From the NCBI GenBank assembly GCA_946411385.1, contig CAMKDV010000003.1, positions 174,545 through 238,544 on the forward strand: a stretch of DNA of 64,000 bases. Direction: 5' to 3'. Below the pieces are notes generated by a model. That model was not told where the DNA came from. It made no database searches and worked only from the letters and a program-made list of their open reading frames with translations. Positions 27,912-38,624 of the stretch are shown piece after piece; the first letter of the stretch is position 1, and each line of letters begins with the position of its first letter. The translations under genes and the position numbers were made by a program. The DNA comes from an uncultured Bacteroidales bacterium (GTDB taxonomy: Bacteria; Bacteroidota; Bacteroidia; Bacteroidales; Paludibacteraceae).

Positions 27912-30900
27912 TTACAGTACAGCGTTGTCATAGATCGGATAATACTCCTCTACAATGGCGTGCATGCCATTTCGTTCGCATTGCTGGAGGATGTATCCGA
28001 GCACGGCATCATAATGCTCTATAGTATTCTTCATCGCCTTACGACGATCCTTGTCGAGCGTTGCCCCCCATGCCATATACTCGGCACACGAGCGTGCCAC
28101 GTCACGCAGTATCGGCTCGGCTTTCTCCTTCTCGCCCATACGCGCATAGAGCAGCGCCATAGTAGCAGCGGTATAGTCGTAGTTGACATTCTTGCCCGGC
28201 AGTTCGTCAAATGCCTTGTCGAGCACGGCTGTAGCGCGCTCATAATCGCGGCGGTTGTAGAGAGCCTCTGCCAACTGGGCGAACATCATCCGATGCGTGC
28301 GGCACATGCGTAGCGTGTTCTCGTCAAGATAGATGCCGTCGGCATTGCAGTTGCCATAGGCAAACTTGTTCATCATGTTGTCGTACATCTCTTCTACCGC
28401 CACGCGCGGCTGACCGTTAGGCGAGCGCGTAGGCGTGATGCGGTACGCCATGCCGGTGCACTCGAAGTACGGCTCCAGCCCCATATAATAGTCAGGACCG
28501 ACGCTCACGGCGAAATACATCGGTCGCTGCCAGTTGTTCTGCGATAGCATCTCCATGATCATCATCTCCGAGCGCGTGAATCTACGTGCTTTCTTCAGAT
28601 TGATTCTGCTGCTGTCCGGTGCCAAAACGTAGAGTTGGTCTGATGGGATATAGTTCTCTCCCTCACGGTTCTTCGTCTTCGGGTCATCCGAGCGCAAGAA
28701 CTGGAACGCACGGCTCACCTCCAGAGGCTGACCGAGCTTGTTGTCGGTCCAAACAACCTCGTTCGTACCGGGCATGAAATCCTTGTACTCCCATGTAATA
28801 GGCAATGCCGGCGAATCATAGTACGGACGTTTCATCTGTGAGATGTACCAGTCGGTCTGCAGGTACGACAGGTTGCACACGCGCAAGTCAGTACCTACTC
28901 CCTCCACCTCCTGATTGTACCACAAGGGGAAAGTGTCGTTATCGCCGTTGGAGAAGATGATTCCGTTCTTCTGGCACGACTTGAGGTAGTTCGCTCCGAA
29001 ATCGCGGCACACGTAGCGCTGCGAACGGTCATGATCATCCCAGTTCTGTGAAGCCATCTGTGCGGGCACACCCAGACAAACGATGGTCACCAGTCCTGCC
29101 ATAGCCGCCTTGCCGCCTTCGCTGTGGATGCTCGTGACTATGCTGTCAATAAGTGCCAGCACGCCAAAACCTATCCAGATGCAGAACGCATAGAACGAGC
29201 CTGCATAAGCATAGTCACGCTCACGAGGCTGATAAGGCGTCTGATTCAGGTATACCACGATAGCCAGACCCGTCAGAAGGAACAACAGTGCTGTGATGGC
29301 AAATGAGCGCAAACCTACCAGATCCTTGATGCGCTTTACGATGCCTTTTTCTTTCTGCTCCTTCATCTCCACCTTCGTGGCTTGCCACAGCATACCAATA
29401 AGGCCGAGCAGCAAGGGCAGCATATAATACACGTTGTGTCCTTTGTTCTCCTTCAGTTCGGTGGGCAGTGCATCCTGATCGCCAAGCATGGCATTGTCTA
29501 TGGCATGGAATCCTGTTATCCAGTTTCCTTTGTGTATCTCGCCATAGCCTTGCAGGTCATTCTGACGTCCGGAGAAGTTCCACATGAAATAGCGCCAGTA
29601 CATGTAATGTACCTGATAACGGAAGAAGAACCGCAGGTTCTCACCAAACGTGGGTACATAGTCGGTCTTCTGCTGACCACAATAGTCATACTTGACGCGT
29701 TTGCCCTTGATATTCGCCCATTCCTTGTAGGCGTTCACATGCGAGCCTTGCCCCGACCACATACGTGGGAAGAGCATCATAAAGTCCTTCATGTAGATGT
29801 ACTGCGATTTGTAGCCGGTGATGGCATAATGGTCTTTCTCACCCTCTACACGCGGTGCGGGAGCATACTGCGCATGACCTTTCTTCTCCATAGGGATGCA
29901 CATGTTTCCTCTAACCTCCAGTTGCACAGGAGCATTGTAGGTCTGTCCGTACAGCAGCGGTGTATCACCATACTGCTCACGATTCAGATAGTACTTGAGC
30001 GAGAATACATTATCCGGACTGTTCTGGTCCATCGGCGTATCCGCATTCGAGCGGATTACCAGTGCAGCATACGAGCTATAGCCGATGATGATAACGGCTA
30101 TGGACAAGGCTGTAGTATTGAGCAGACGCGAAGAGATGTTCGCTTTCTGCCATAGCAATATCCCTGCTGCTGCAGCCGTGATCAACACGCCGATAGCGGC
30201 ACTCTCTCTCAGGAATGGAGTTCCTGCCAGCGCAAAAGCACACAGGAAAGCGATAATCTGCTGCGTAGACACCTCATCCTGATCTTTGGACGTACTCAAC
30301 ACAGCCCACACAAGAGCCGCCACGAGCAGCACCAGATATACAGCCAAACCCGTATTGAACGGCAAGCCCATACCATTTACGAACGCCAATTCAAACCAGC
30401 CTGCTATGGTCGGCACACCCGGAATGATGCCATACAACACAAATGCGAGGATAGCCACCGAAGCAAGGAATGCAAGGCACACCCCTCCCCAACTGAACGT
30501 ATACTTACGGAAGTAGTATACAAGCACTATCGCAGGTATGGTCAGCAGGTTCAGCAGGTGGACACCAATACTCAGACCCATCAGATAAGCAATGAGTATG
30601 AGCCACTTGTCCGAGCCACGCTCATCGGCATGTTCGTCCCACTTAAGTATGAGCCAGAATACTACAGCCGTAAACAGCGATGACGAGGCATACACCTCAC
30701 CCTCTACGGCGCTGAACCAGAATGTATCCGAGAATGTATACGCCAACGCGCCAACGGCACCACTGCCCAGCAGAGCAATGATCTTGGCTACGCTTTGTGG
30801 CGCAACAAGCTTCTTGGCAAGAGCCGTGATTGTCCAGAATAGGAAAAGGATAGTGAATGCCGAAGCGAGTGCCGACAACGCATTCACGCACATCGCCACG

Positions 30901-31127
30901 TGCGAGGCGTCACTCGCAAACAGCGAGAAGAAATGCCCCATCAGCATGAAGAACGGTGCTCCGGGTGGATGACCTACATCCAACTTGTCAGCTGACGAAA
31001 TAAACTCACCACAGTCCCAGAACGAGGCTGTCGGCTCAACGGTAAGCAGATACGTAGCAGCCGCGATGGCAAAAACCACCCAACCTACTACCACGTTCCA
31101 CAACTTGAATTGTTTCTCCATATACAT
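27912..31127 (-). CDS. DUF2723 / GT117-type membrane protein
   Basis: 1071 residues. The N-terminal half has about 12 hydrophobic segments and the family motif FWDCGEFISSADKLDVGHPPGAP (shown in part), which resembles the acidic loop of protein O-mannosyltransferases. The soluble C-terminal half ends in a TPR-like helical region (ALYNRRDYERATAVLDKAF). CAZy places these in GT117; they are near-universal in Bacteroidetes and proposed to act in protein O-glycosylation. An ATG at 31121 (MEKQFKL) is an alternative start. It lies just after the alpha-operon terminator. Confidence 0.92.
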   Translation of the reverse strand: MYMEKQFKLWNVVVGWVVFAIAAATYLLTVEPTASFWDCGEFISSADKLDVGHPPGAPFFMLMGHFFSLFASDASHVAMCVNALSALASAFTILFLFWTITALAKKLVAPQSVAKIIALLGSGAVGALAYTFSDTFWFSAVEGEVYASSSLFTAVVFWLILKWDEHADERGSDKWLILIAYLMGLSIGVHLLNLLTIPAIVLVYYFRKYTFSWGGVCLAFLASVAILAFVLYGIIPGVPTIAGWFELAFVNGMGLPFNTGLAVYLVLLVAALVWAVLSTSKDQDEVSTQQIIAFLCAFALAGTPFLRESAAIGVLITAAAAGILLWQKANISSRLLNTTALSIAVIIIGYSSYAALVIRSNADTPMDQNSPDNVFSLKYYLNREQYGDTPLLYGQTYNAPVQLEVRGNMCIPMEKKGHAQYAPAPRVEGEKDHYAITGYKSQYIYMKDFMMLFPRMWSGQGSHVNAYKEWANIKGKRVKYDYCGQQKTDYVPTFGENLRFFFRYQVHYMYWRYFMWNFSGRQNDLQGYGEIHKGNWITGFHAIDNAMLGDQDALPTELKENKGHNVYYMLPLLLGLIGMLWQATKVEMKEQKEKGIVKRIKDLVGLRSFAITALLFLLTGLAIVVYLNQTPYQPRERDYAYAGSFYAFCIWIGFGVLALIDSIVTSIHSEGGKAAMAGLVTIVCLGVPAQMASQNWDDHDRSQRYVCRDFGANYLKSCQKNGIIFSNGDNDTFPLWYNQEVEGVGTDLRVCNLSYLQTDWYISQMKRPYYDSPALPITWEYKDFMPGTNEVVWTDNKLGQPLEVSRAFQFLRSDDPKTKNREGENYIPSDQLYVLAPDSSRINLKKARRFTRSEMMIMEMLSQNNWQRPMYFAVSVGPDYYMGLEPYFECTGMAYRITPTRSPNGQPRVAVEEMYDNMMNKFAYGNCNADGIYLDENTLRMCRTHRMMFAQLAEALYNRRDYERATAVLDKAFDELPGKNVNYDYTAATMALLYARMGEKEKAEPILRDVARSCAEYMAWGATLDKDRRKAMKNTIEHYDAVLGYILQQCERNGMHAIVEEYYPIYDNAVL

Positions 31128-31202
31128 TGTTATCCACAGTGTTGTATGTCATGTTTATGCGCAACGTACACTACGTCATGCTATGCGCATTGTCTTATAT
31201 GT

Positions 31203-31229
31203 CCAAAGCCGCCATAACAGCGGCTTTGG
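31203..31229 (-). terminator. Hairpin at the end of the ribosomal operon
   Basis: A 10-bp perfect stem CCAAAGCCGC/GCGGCTTTGG with a 7-nt loop, 49 bp after the rplQ stop. A second smaller hairpin (CCACC/GGTGG) lies between it and rplQ at about 31241-31256. The DUF2723 gene starts 75 bp further on. Confidence 0.7.
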
Positions 31230-31277
31230 CAGACGACTGACCACCCCGAGAGGTGGCCAATGCATGTGTGCAGCGTC

Positions 31278-31751
31278 TTACTCAGCCTTCGGTGCTTCCT
31301 CTGCAGGAGCTTCCTCAGCCTTCGGAGCAGCTTTCTTACCGGCACGACGAGTGCTCTTCTTGGTTGCTTTCTTCACATCCTTGAGCATGTTCTCGTTGTA
31401 ATCTACCAGCTCGATGATACACATCTCGGCAGCATCGCCCTGACGGAAACCGGTGCGGAGGATACGTGTGTAACCACCCGGACGGTTTGCAATCTTCTCT
31501 GCTACGTTCTGGAAGAGTTCGGTAACAACCGCTTTCTGCTTGAGTTCGGAGAACACGAGGCGGCGGTTGGCCTGATTGTCCTCTTTAGCGCGTGTGAGCA
31601 GCGGCTCAACATAGATGCGCAAAGCCTTTGCCTTTGCAAGCGTAGTATGAATACGCTTGTGCGTGATCAGCGAGCATGCCATGTTCGACAACATCGCAGC
31701 GCGGTGGTTCGCCTTACGGCCAAGGTGATTGAATTTCTTATTGTGTCTCAT
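31278..31751 (-). CDS. rplQ: 50S ribosomal protein L17
   Basis: 157 residues from [20 protein letters not shown]; the ORF track start at 31835 is upstream in repeat DNA. The conserved core covers about 1-120, and a Lys/Ala/Glu-rich tail ([17 protein letters not shown]) extends it, as in many Bacteroidetes. Last gene of the ribosomal array, after rpoA. Confidence 0.97.
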   Translation of the reverse strand: MRHNKKFNHLGRKANHRAAMLSNMACSLITHKRIHTTLAKAKALRIYVEPLLTRAKEDNQANRRLVFSELKQKAVVTELFQNVAEKIANRPGGYTRILRTGFRQGDAAEMCIIELVDYNENMLKDVKKATKKSTRRAGKKAAPKAEEAPAEEAPKAE

Positions 31752-31809
31752 TGTTGTTGTTTCATTTTGGGCTGTTAGCCGTTGGCCATCAGCCGTTGGC
31801 ATCGAAAGA

Positions 31810-31840
31810 GCCAAAAGCCAAAAGCCAAAAGCCAAAAGCC
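31810..31840. repeat. Heptamer tandem repeat between rpoA and rplQ
   Basis: Four full units of GCCAAAA plus GCC. Next to it, near 31768-31800, GCCGTTGGC occurs twice. No coding role is likely. Confidence 0.85.
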
Positions 31841-31846
31841 GATTAA

Positions 31847-32839
31847 TTATTCGTTAAGTTTGTACTTGCTAACATCCATACCGAATGCCAAGCCGTTGCG
31901 CTCGAGCAGTTCGTCAAGCTCTGAAAGCGACTTCTTACCGAAGTTGCGGAACTTCAGCAGGTCAGCTCTGTGGAACTTAACGAGGTCGCCCAGCGTCTCA
32001 ACCTCAGCAGTCTTCAGGCAGTTCTGTGCACGAACGGAGAGATCCATATCCATCAATCGCTGGTTAAGCAACTGACGCATACGCAGGAGCTCCTCGTCCA
32101 AAGCGGAAGTCGTGATCTTCGTCGTCTCTTCGATTACAATCTTCTCATCGGAGAAGAGCATGAAGTGGAAGATCAGGATCTTCGCAGCCTCCTTCAGTGC
32201 CTCTTTCGGACTGATCGAACCGTCGGTCTCAATAACGAGCGTCAGTTTCTCATAGTCCGTACGCTGCTCCACACGATACTGGTCTACAGCCATCTTCACG
32301 TTGCGGATAGGCGTATAGATGGAGTCGATAGCCAGCACGCCGATCGGATCGTTCGGACGATGGTTCTCGTCACCGGGAACGTAACCGCGACCTTTGTTGA
32401 TAGATATCTCTATCTCAAAGTCTGCAGTCTCGTCCATCTCGCACAAGCGAAGTTCGGGATTGAGCACCTCAAAGTTCTGAAGAAAATTGTTCATCTCGCC
32501 TGCAAGGAACTCATTCGAGTTGCGGATATGCATGCGGATAGTTTCGGTAGTGGCGTCCACTCCGTCAATGCGGCGGAAGCGAACCTGCTTGAGGTTAAGG
32601 ATAATGTTGGTTACATCATCGATGACGCCGGGGATAGTAGCAAATTCATGATCAATACCATTGATTTTAATTGCGCAGATGGCGAAACCCTCCAGCGAGT
32701 TCAGGAGAACGCGACGGATGGCATTACCAACTGTAATACCATAACCCGGTTCGAGCGGACGGAACTCGAAAGTTCCTTTTGTCTTGCTCGACTCCAACAT
32801 GATAACCTTGTCAGGCTTGATGAAATCTAATATTGCCAT
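31847..32839 (-). CDS. rpoA: RNA polymerase subunit alpha
   Basis: 330 residues. The N-terminal dimerisation domain begins with [23 protein letters not shown] (shown partly) and the C-terminal helix-hairpin-helix domain has [19 protein letters not shown] and [13 protein letters not shown]; it binds UP elements and activators. It follows rpsD by 11 bp as in the classic alpha operon. Confidence 0.99.
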   Translation of the reverse strand: MAILDFIKPDKVIMLESSKTKGTFEFRPLEPGYGITVGNAIRRVLLNSLEGFAICAIKINGIDHEFATIPGVIDDVTNIILNLKQVRFRRIDGVDATTETIRMHIRNSNEFLAGEMNNFLQNFEVLNPELRLCEMDETADFEIEISINKGRGYVPGDENHRPNDPIGVLAIDSIYTPIRNVKMAVDQYRVEQRTDYEKLTLVIETDGSISPKEALKEAAKILIFHFMLFSDEKIVIEETTKITTSALDEELLRMRQLLNQRLMDMDLSVRAQNCLKTAEVETLGDLVKFHRADLLKFRNFGKKSLSELDELLERNGLAFGMDVSKYKLNE

Positions 32840-32850
32840 GAATTTATTTG

Positions 32851-33456
32851 TTATTTAGAGTACAACTCAACGATTAATTGCTCCTTGATGTTCTCAGGAA
32901 TCTCCTCACGCTGCGGTACATTCAAGTACTTACCGCCCTTGAGGTTCTCATCCCAAGCCAGCCACGGATATTTCGAGTGGTTAAAGCCCTCGAGCGAAGC
33001 AGCAATCACTTCAAGCGATTTGGCTTTCTCGCGAACGGCTACCACCTGACCGGGTTTCACCTCATACGAAGGAATGTTTACAACCTTGCCGTCTACTGTG
33101 ATGTGACGATGGCTGACGAGCTGACGGGCAGCGGCACGTGTAGGAGCAATGCCCAGACGATATACAATGTTGTCCAGGCGGCTCTCAAGCAACTGGAGCA
33201 GGATCTCACCGGTAATACCTTTCTTACGCGATGCCTTTGCGAACATCAGACGGAACTGACGCTCCAGTACACCGTAGGTATATTTGGCTTTCTGCTTCTC
33301 GGCCAACTGTGTGCCGTACTCCGAGTTTTTCTTACGACGGTTTACGCCGTGCTGACCGGGAGCGTAATTACGCTTGTCAAGCACTTTGTCCGGGCCAAAA
33401 ATAGCCTCTCCAAAGCGACGCGAAATACGCGACTTAGGTCCAATATATCTTGCCAT
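32851..33456 (-). CDS. rpsD: 30S ribosomal protein S4
   Basis: 201 residues; starts [17 protein letters not shown] and has the S4 RNA-binding domain with [29 protein letters not shown] (in part). The zinc-free N-terminal form. In many bacteria S4 represses the alpha operon; no S4 leader site could be recognised here. Confidence 0.99.
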   Translation of the reverse strand: MARYIGPKSRISRRFGEAIFGPDKVLDKRNYAPGQHGVNRRKKNSEYGTQLAEKQKAKYTYGVLERQFRLMFAKASRKKGITGEILLQLLESRLDNIVYRLGIAPTRAAARQLVSHRHITVDGKVVNIPSYEVKPGQVVAVREKAKSLEVIAASLEGFNHSKYPWLAWDENLKGGKYLNVPQREEIPENIKEQLIVELYSK

Positions 33457-33498
33457 AATTATTTACGATTTACAAATTTACGATTAATTGTTACTATT

Positions 33499-33888
33499 TT
33501 ATACACGGCGACGTTTCGGAGGACGGCAACCGTTGTGCGGCAGCGGTGTTACGTCTACAATCTCAGTAACGTCAATACCTGCTGCTACGCATGCACGGAT
33601 AGCGGACTCGCGTCCTTGTCCGGGACCTTTCACGTATGCTTTCACTTTGCGCAATCCGAGGTCATAAGCCACCTTGCCGCAATCCTGTGCTGCCATCTGT
33701 GCAGCGTACGGGGTGTTCTTCTTCGAGCCACGGAAGCCCATCTTACCTGCCGACGACCAAGATATAACCTGACCGTCACCATTTGCCATAGTTACAATTA
33801 CATTGTTGAACGAAGACATTACATGTAGTTGACCCACACCGTCAATCTTCACAACGCGCTTTTTAGCGGCTACTGTTTTCTTTGCCAT
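33499..33888 (-). CDS. rpsK: 30S ribosomal protein S11
   Basis: 129 residues with [30 protein letters not shown] and the C-terminal [18 protein letters not shown] typical of S11. Lies between rpsM and rpsD. Confidence 0.99.
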   Translation of the reverse strand: MAKKTVAAKKRVVKIDGVGQLHVMSSFNNVIVTMANGDGQVISWSSAGKMGFRGSKKNTPYAAQMAAQDCGKVAYDLGLRKVKAYVKGPGQGRESAIRACVAAGIDVTEIVDVTPLPHNGCRPPKRRRV

Positions 33889-33912
33889 AATTCTACAAAT
33901 TTAGTGGGTTAA

Positions 33913-34293
33913 TTACTTCGTTGCTTTCTTCTTGTTAGCAACCGTCTTCTTCTTACCCTTGCGGGTACGTGCATTATTCTTCGTGCTCTGGCCACGTACC
34001 GGCAAACCGATACGGTGACGAACGCCACGATAGCAACCGATATCCATCAAACGCTTGATGTTCAGCTGCGTTTCCGAACGGAGATCACCCTCAACTTTGT
34101 ACTGCGCACCGATGATCTCACGAATCTTAGCTGCTTGGTCGTCTGTCCAATCCTCGACTTTGATGCTTGGGTCTACGCCTGCCTCTGCTAGGATCTTCTT
34201 TGCGCTCGAACGACCTATTCCGTAGATGTAAGTCAAACCGACTTCTCCGCATTTGCTCTGCGGCAGATCTACTCCGACAATTCTTATAGCCAT
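33913..34293 (-). CDS. rpsM: 30S ribosomal protein S13
   Basis: 126 residues; [27 protein letters not shown] and [28 protein letters not shown] are conserved S13 segments at the ends. First of the rpsM-rpsK-rpsD-rpoA-rplQ set. Confidence 0.99.
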   Translation of the reverse strand: MAIRIVGVDLPQSKCGEVGLTYIYGIGRSSAKKILAEAGVDPSIKVEDWTDDQAAKIREIIGAQYKVEGDLRSETQLNIKRLMDIGCYRGVRHRIGLPVRGQSTKNNARTRKGKKKTVANKKKATK

Positions 34294-34344
34294 AATTACT
34301 TACTTAAGGATAAAACGTTTTTTACTGTTACTAAGTGTAGATGC

Positions 34345-34461
34345 TTATCCTTGACGCATCTTCATCTTAGGTTCTTTTTTGTTGATTACATACAAATGCC
34401 CTTTGCGGCGTACAATCTTGCAGTCCGCATTGCGCTTTTTGATTGATGCTCTTACCTTCAT
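34345..34461 (-). CDS. rpmJ: 50S ribosomal protein L36
   Basis: Too short for the ORF track. Reverse translation from 34461 gives 38 residues, [21 protein letters not shown] then [17 protein letters not shown]. Only one cysteine is present, so this is the zinc-free form. It lies between infA and rpsM, the usual place. Confidence 0.97.
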   Translation of the reverse strand: MKVRASIKKRNADCKIVRRKGHLYVINKKEPKMKMRQG

Positions 34462-34548
34462 TGTAGTAGAGTTTTTAATGGGTTGCCTTAAGGCACTTTT
34501 TTGTTGCTACAAAAATCGTGCCAAAGTGCCTAAGGTGCTTCCGATTTT

Positions 34549-34767
34549 TTACTTGTACCTAAAGGATATACGACCTTTAGTCAGATCATAGGGGCTCATT
34601 TCAAGCTTCACACGGTCACCCGGCAGTATCTTGATGTAATGCATACGCATCTTGCCTGAGATATGCGCCGTGATGATGTGTCCGCTCTCCAGCTGAACCC
34701 TGAACATTGCGTTCGACAATGCTTCGGTGATAACACCATCCACTTCAATTGCGTCTTGTTTAGCCAT
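34549..34767 (-). CDS. infA: Translation initiation factor IF-1
   Basis: 72-residue S1-type OB-fold protein from [22 protein letters not shown]; ends GRISFRYK. The longer ORF track start at 34947 runs into map and is not used. Sits between map and rpmJ. Confidence 0.98.
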   Translation of the reverse strand: MAKQDAIEVDGVITEALSNAMFRVQLESGHIITAHISGKMRMHYIKILPGDRVKLEMSPYDLTKGRISFRYK

Positions 34768-34807
34768 AGTCTTGCTCTCTTTTAGTATGATTGGTCTGTT
34801 TTCCAGA

Positions 34808-35593
34808 TTAGATGAACCTGTCACCAAGTACCTCTTGGATATAGTCAAATGTCGAGAGTATATCCGCCTTGCCGTTACGCACGCATACGGAGTGCTCGTA
34901 GTGAGCGGTAGGCTTACGGTCGATGGTTCTGGCTGTCCAGCCGTCATCCTCGATGAGGATATGACGTCTGCCCATGCTGATCATAGGCTCTATAGCCATC
35001 GTCATTCCCGACTTGAGCACAATGCCATTGCCTCGTCTGCCGTAATTGCAAACTTCAGGATCCTCGTGCATGTCTCTACCTATGCCGTGTCCTACAAACT
35101 CGCGAATCACGCCGTAGCCCGCTTTCTCGCAATACGATTGGATTGCACTACCTATGTCACCCAAACGATGCCCGGTCACGGCTTGCTCTATACCCTTGTA
35201 CAGCGCCTCTTTGGTCGTACGCATCAGTCGAAGTGTCGCTTCTGCCACGTTGCCCACAGGGAACGTGTATGCGCTATCCGAATGAAAGCCGTTCAGGCAG
35301 ATGCTGCTGTCCAGAGTGATGATATCACCGTCCTTGAGCACAACCCTGTCCGATGGTATGCCGTGTACAATCTGCTCGTTGACGGATGTACACAAAGCAT
35401 TCGGAAAATCATCGTAACCCTTGCAGGCGGGGATACCTCCGTTGTCGCGTATATACTCTTCGGCGATTTGGTCGAGTCGCGCGGTAGTCACACCCGGCTG
35501 GATGTACTTTGCCACTTCGGCATACATCTTCGACAGCAGGATATTGCTCTGCCGCATCAACTCAACCTCTTCGTCCGTTTTCAGAAAAATCAT
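34808..35593 (-). CDS. map: Methionine aminopeptidase, type I
   Basis: 261 residues. Removes the N-terminal methionine from new proteins. Metal ligands lie in [31 protein letters not shown] and AIEPMIS. Placed between secY and infA as in many spc operons. Confidence 0.98.
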   Translation of the reverse strand: MIFLKTDEEVELMRQSNILLSKMYAEVAKYIQPGVTTARLDQIAEEYIRDNGGIPACKGYDDFPNALCTSVNEQIVHGIPSDRVVLKDGDIITLDSSICLNGFHSDSAYTFPVGNVAEATLRLMRTTKEALYKGIEQAVTGHRLGDIGSAIQSYCEKAGYGVIREFVGHGIGRDMHEDPEVCNYGRRGNGIVLKSGMTMAIEPMISMGRRHILIEDDGWTARTIDRKPTAHYEHSVCVRNGKADILSTFDYIQEVLGDRFI

Positions 35594-35611
35594 ACTATCG
35601 GCTTTTGCTTA

Positions 35612-36949
35612 TTAGTAAGCCATAGCTCCACGTCCCTTGATACGCATGCCGGACTCGAAGAATCCGTCGTAGTGACGCATCAACAGGTGACTCTCAATCT
35701 GCTGGAGGGTATCCAGAATCACACCTACCATAATCAGCAAGCTCGTACCGCCGTAGAACTGCGCAAAGCCCATCGATACACCAAACAGACGTGCAAAAGC
35801 AGGTAGTACGGCGATAATAGCCAGCAGAATGGACCCCGGCAAGGTGATACGGCTCATGATGGTATCGATGTATTCTGCGGTCTTGCGGCCGGGCTTTACA
35901 CCCGGGATGAAACCGTTGTTGATCTTCAGGTTCTCTGCCATCTGAACAGGATTGATGATAACGGCGGTATAGAAGTACGTGAAGGCGATAATCAGAATCG
36001 CAAACACAAAGTTGTACCAGAATCCGTTGTTATCCATGAAAGCGTTCACAAAAGCGTTCGAACCGTCCGTACGGAAGCCGACGATAGCGATTGGGATGAA
36101 CATGATGGCCTGTGCAAAGATAATAGGCATTACGTTAGCCGCATTCACCTTCAACGGGATGAACTGGCGTACGCCGCCGTATTGACGGTTGCCCTCAATA
36201 CGCTTTGCATATTGTACAGGGATACGACGTGTACCCTGCACGAGCAGGATAGCAAACATGAACACTGCTATCAGCAGTACGATTTCCAAGAGGAATACTA
36301 CCAATCCGCCACCGGCATCGTTCAAACGGGAGCTGAACTCCTGAATGAGCGCACCCGGCAGACGGGCGATGATACCGATCAAGATGATGAATGAGATACC
36401 GTTACCTATACCACGGTCGGTGATACGCTCACCCAACCACATCACGAACATCGAACCTGCTGTCAGGATGATGGTCGAAACAATGGTGAATGCGTTCAAA
36501 CCGATTTCAACATGCTGCCCGGCTGCCGCCATCTGTACCGAAAGGTTAACCAGATACGACGGACCTTGGAACAACAGAATGAACACGGTCAGATAACGCG
36601 TAATCTGGTTCATCTTCTGACGTCCCGACTCACCTTCCTTCTGCATCTTCTGGAAATAAGGCACTGCTATCGAAAGCAACTGAATGATAATCGAAGCGGA
36701 GATGTACGGCATAATACCCAATGCGAAAATAGACGCATTCGAGAATGCACCACCGGAGAACATATCCAGCAACGCCATCAAGCCTCCTTCCGTCTGAGCA
36801 TGCAGAGCGCTCAGCGAGGTAGGATCAATACCCGGCAAGACAATGAACGATCCAAAGCGGTAGATGAGCACGAACAAGAATGTTGTCAGCACTCTACCGC
36901 GAAGATCCTCGATCTTCCAGATATTCCTGATTGTTTCTATAAATTTCAT
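35612..36949 (-). CDS. secY: Preprotein translocase subunit SecY
   Basis: Channel subunit of the Sec translocon; 445 residues with ten hydrophobic helices. Conserved pieces include YRFGSFIVLPGIDP, GIMPYISASIIIQLL (plug region), GGVRQFIPLKVNAANVMPIIFAQA and the final MRIKGRGAMAY. Follows rplO after a 144-bp gap with small tandem repeats. Confidence 0.99.
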   Translation of the reverse strand: MKFIETIRNIWKIEDLRGRVLTTFLFVLIYRFGSFIVLPGIDPTSLSALHAQTEGGLMALLDMFSGGAFSNASIFALGIMPYISASIIIQLLSIAVPYFQKMQKEGESGRQKMNQITRYLTVFILLFQGPSYLVNLSVQMAAAGQHVEIGLNAFTIVSTIILTAGSMFVMWLGERITDRGIGNGISFIILIGIIARLPGALIQEFSSRLNDAGGGLVVFLLEIVLLIAVFMFAILLVQGTRRIPVQYAKRIEGNRQYGGVRQFIPLKVNAANVMPIIFAQAIMFIPIAIVGFRTDGSNAFVNAFMDNNGFWYNFVFAILIIAFTYFYTAVIINPVQMAENLKINNGFIPGVKPGRKTAEYIDTIMSRITLPGSILLAIIAVLPAFARLFGVSMGFAQFYGGTSLLIMVGVILDTLQQIESHLLMRHYDGFFESGMRIKGRGAMAY

Positions 36950-37026
36950 AATTAAAACTTTGCTTTGCTTATGGAGTCTTGATGCTGTCGAAATCGACTC
37001 ATTTACCTGGTAATCCTAGACCATTG

Positions 37027-37060
37027 TCAGGGTTTTAACAGGGTTTTAACGGGGTTAAAG
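37027..37060. repeat. 11-bp tandem repeats between rplO and secY
   Basis: CAGGGTTTTAA occurs twice in tandem, followed by a third degenerate unit CGGGGTTAAAG, in the 144-bp gap. Nothing else is evident there. Confidence 0.75.
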
Positions 37061-37093
37061 CCTTTCTTCGACTCGCTCAAGACTTCATACTTT

Positions 37094-37540
37094 TTAGAGT
37101 TTTACGATAGCACCACCGGCAGCTGTGATAGCCTCTTCGGCAGTCTTGCTGAAAGCGTGAGCCTCAACGGTCAGTTTGGCCGTAAGCGTGCCGTTTCCAA
37201 GAACTTTCACCAGTGCTTTCTTGGCTACGAGACCTGCCTCATGAAGCTCGGCTACGCCGATCTTCTCAAGTTTCTTCGCTTCAGCCAGAGCCTGCAGGGT
37301 GGCAAGGTTGATAGCCTTGTACTCCACACGGTTGATATTCTTGAATCCGAACTTCGGCAGACGACGTTGCATAGGCATCTGACCGCCCTCAAAACCGATC
37401 TTCTTCGAGTAACCCGAACGAGACTTTGCACCTTTGTGACCACGGGTAGACGTACCGCCCAGACCCGAACCCGGACCACGACCGATACGCTTTGCCGTCT
37501 TTACAGAACCGGCTGCTGGGGTTAAGTTATTCAATTCCAT
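37094..37540 (-). CDS. rplO: 50S ribosomal protein L15
   Basis: 148 residues; GRGPGSGLGGTSTRGHKGAKSRSG is the glycine-rich L15 N-terminal arm (seen at about 22-45). Between rpmD and secY. Confidence 0.99.
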   Translation of the reverse strand: MELNNLTPAAGSVKTAKRIGRGPGSGLGGTSTRGHKGAKSRSGYSKKIGFEGGQMPMQRRLPKFGFKNINRVEYKAINLATLQALAEAKKLEKIGVAELHEAGLVAKKALVKVLGNGTLTAKLTVEAHAFSKTAEEAITAAGGAIVKL

Positions 37541-37554
37541 AATTACAAACGATT

Positions 37555-37731
37555 TTAGTCAATTACTTTTACCAAGTGTTTTACTTTCTCCACCATACCA
37601 AGGATAGCTGGTGTAGCCTCATGCTCAACCACGGCGTTCATCTTGCGAAGACCGAGAGCTTCCATCGTCTCTTTCTGCACTTTCGGTGATTTGATAGTGC
37701 TGCGAACTTTCTGAATCTTGATTGTTGCCAT
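37555..37731 (-). CDS. rpmD: 50S ribosomal protein L30
   Basis: Missing from the ORF track because of its size. Reverse translation from 37731 gives 58 residues beginning MATIKIQKVRSTIKSPKVQK and ending VEKVKHLVKVID, the normal L30 form. Lies between rpsE and rplO. Confidence 0.97.
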   Translation of the reverse strand: MATIKIQKVRSTIKSPKVQKETMEALGLRKMNAVVEHEATPAILGMVEKVKHLVKVID

Positions 37732-37745
37732 AATCTTACACGAAT

Positions 37746-38252
37746 TTATCCGTTAAACACTGTTGAAAGGCTTACGCCACGGTTCTGAGCCACCATGCGT
37801 GCATCACGCAACTCGCCCAAAGCGGCGATGGTAGCCTTTACAAGGTTGTGAGGGTTCGACGAACCTTTGGCCTTGGCCAACACGTCCTTTACACCTGCGC
37901 TCTCCAATACGGCACGCATGGCACCACCGGCCTTCACACCGGTACCCTTGGAAGCGGGCTGAATATATACGCGGGCACCGCCGAACTTGGCGTATTGCTC
38001 GTGAGGCAGGGTGCCGTTCAGTACGGGCACTTGGATCAGGTTCTTCTTGGCAGCCTCGGTAGCCTTCTGCATGGCAGCGGCAACCTCACCGGCCTTACCC
38101 AGACCGTAACCTACTATTCCGTTCTCATTTCCTACAACTACGATAGCTGCGAAAGTGAACGTACGTCCACCCTTGGTAACTTTCGTTACGCGGTTGACTG
38201 CAACCAGGCGCTCCTTGAGCTCCAGGTCTTGTGTTGTTTTTACTCTTTGCAT
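37746..38252 (-). CDS. rpsE: 30S ribosomal protein S5
   Basis: 168 residues. [19 protein letters not shown] and [24 protein letters not shown] (in part) are conserved S5 regions; the protein helps decoding accuracy. Between rplR and rpmD. Confidence 0.99.
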   Translation of the reverse strand: MQRVKTTQDLELKERLVAVNRVTKVTKGGRTFTFAAIVVVGNENGIVGYGLGKAGEVAAAMQKATEAAKKNLIQVPVLNGTLPHEQYAKFGGARVYIQPASKGTGVKAGGAMRAVLESAGVKDVLAKAKGSSNPHNLVKATIAALGELRDARMVAQNRGVSLSTVFNG

Positions 38253-38264
38253 AATCGTCAGTTG

Positions 38265-38609
38265 TTAGAATTTAAGACCTGCTTCGCGGGCAGCGTCTGC
38301 CAATTGTTTTACTCGACCATGGTACAGGTAACCGTTGCGGTCAAATACAACCTCGGTCACACCGGCTTTGATTGCGTTCTCGGCAATAGCCTTGCCTACG
38401 AGAGCGGCTTTCTCTGTCTTGGTCATCTTATCTTTAATCGCGAGCGACGATGCGCTGGCAAGTGTTGCACCTTTCACGTCGTCAATTACTTGAGCGTAAA
38501 TTTGGCTGTTGCTGCGGAACACGGTCAGACGAGGACGCTCAGGCGTGCCGAACACTTTCGTGCGGATAGCAGCCTTGATCTTGAGTCTTCTTGCTATTTT
38601 CTGAATCAT
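38265..38609 (-). CDS. rplR: 50S ribosomal protein L18
   Basis: 114 residues; [24 protein letters not shown] is the L18 5S-rRNA-binding core and the end [25 protein letters not shown] is typical. Between rplF and rpsE. Confidence 0.99.
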   Translation of the reverse strand: MIQKIARRLKIKAAIRTKVFGTPERPRLTVFRSNSQIYAQVIDDVKGATLASASSLAIKDKMTKTEKAALVGKAIAENAIKAGVTEVVFDRNGYLYHGRVKQLADAAREAGLKF

Positions 38610-38624
38610 AATCTTTCCTTTCTA

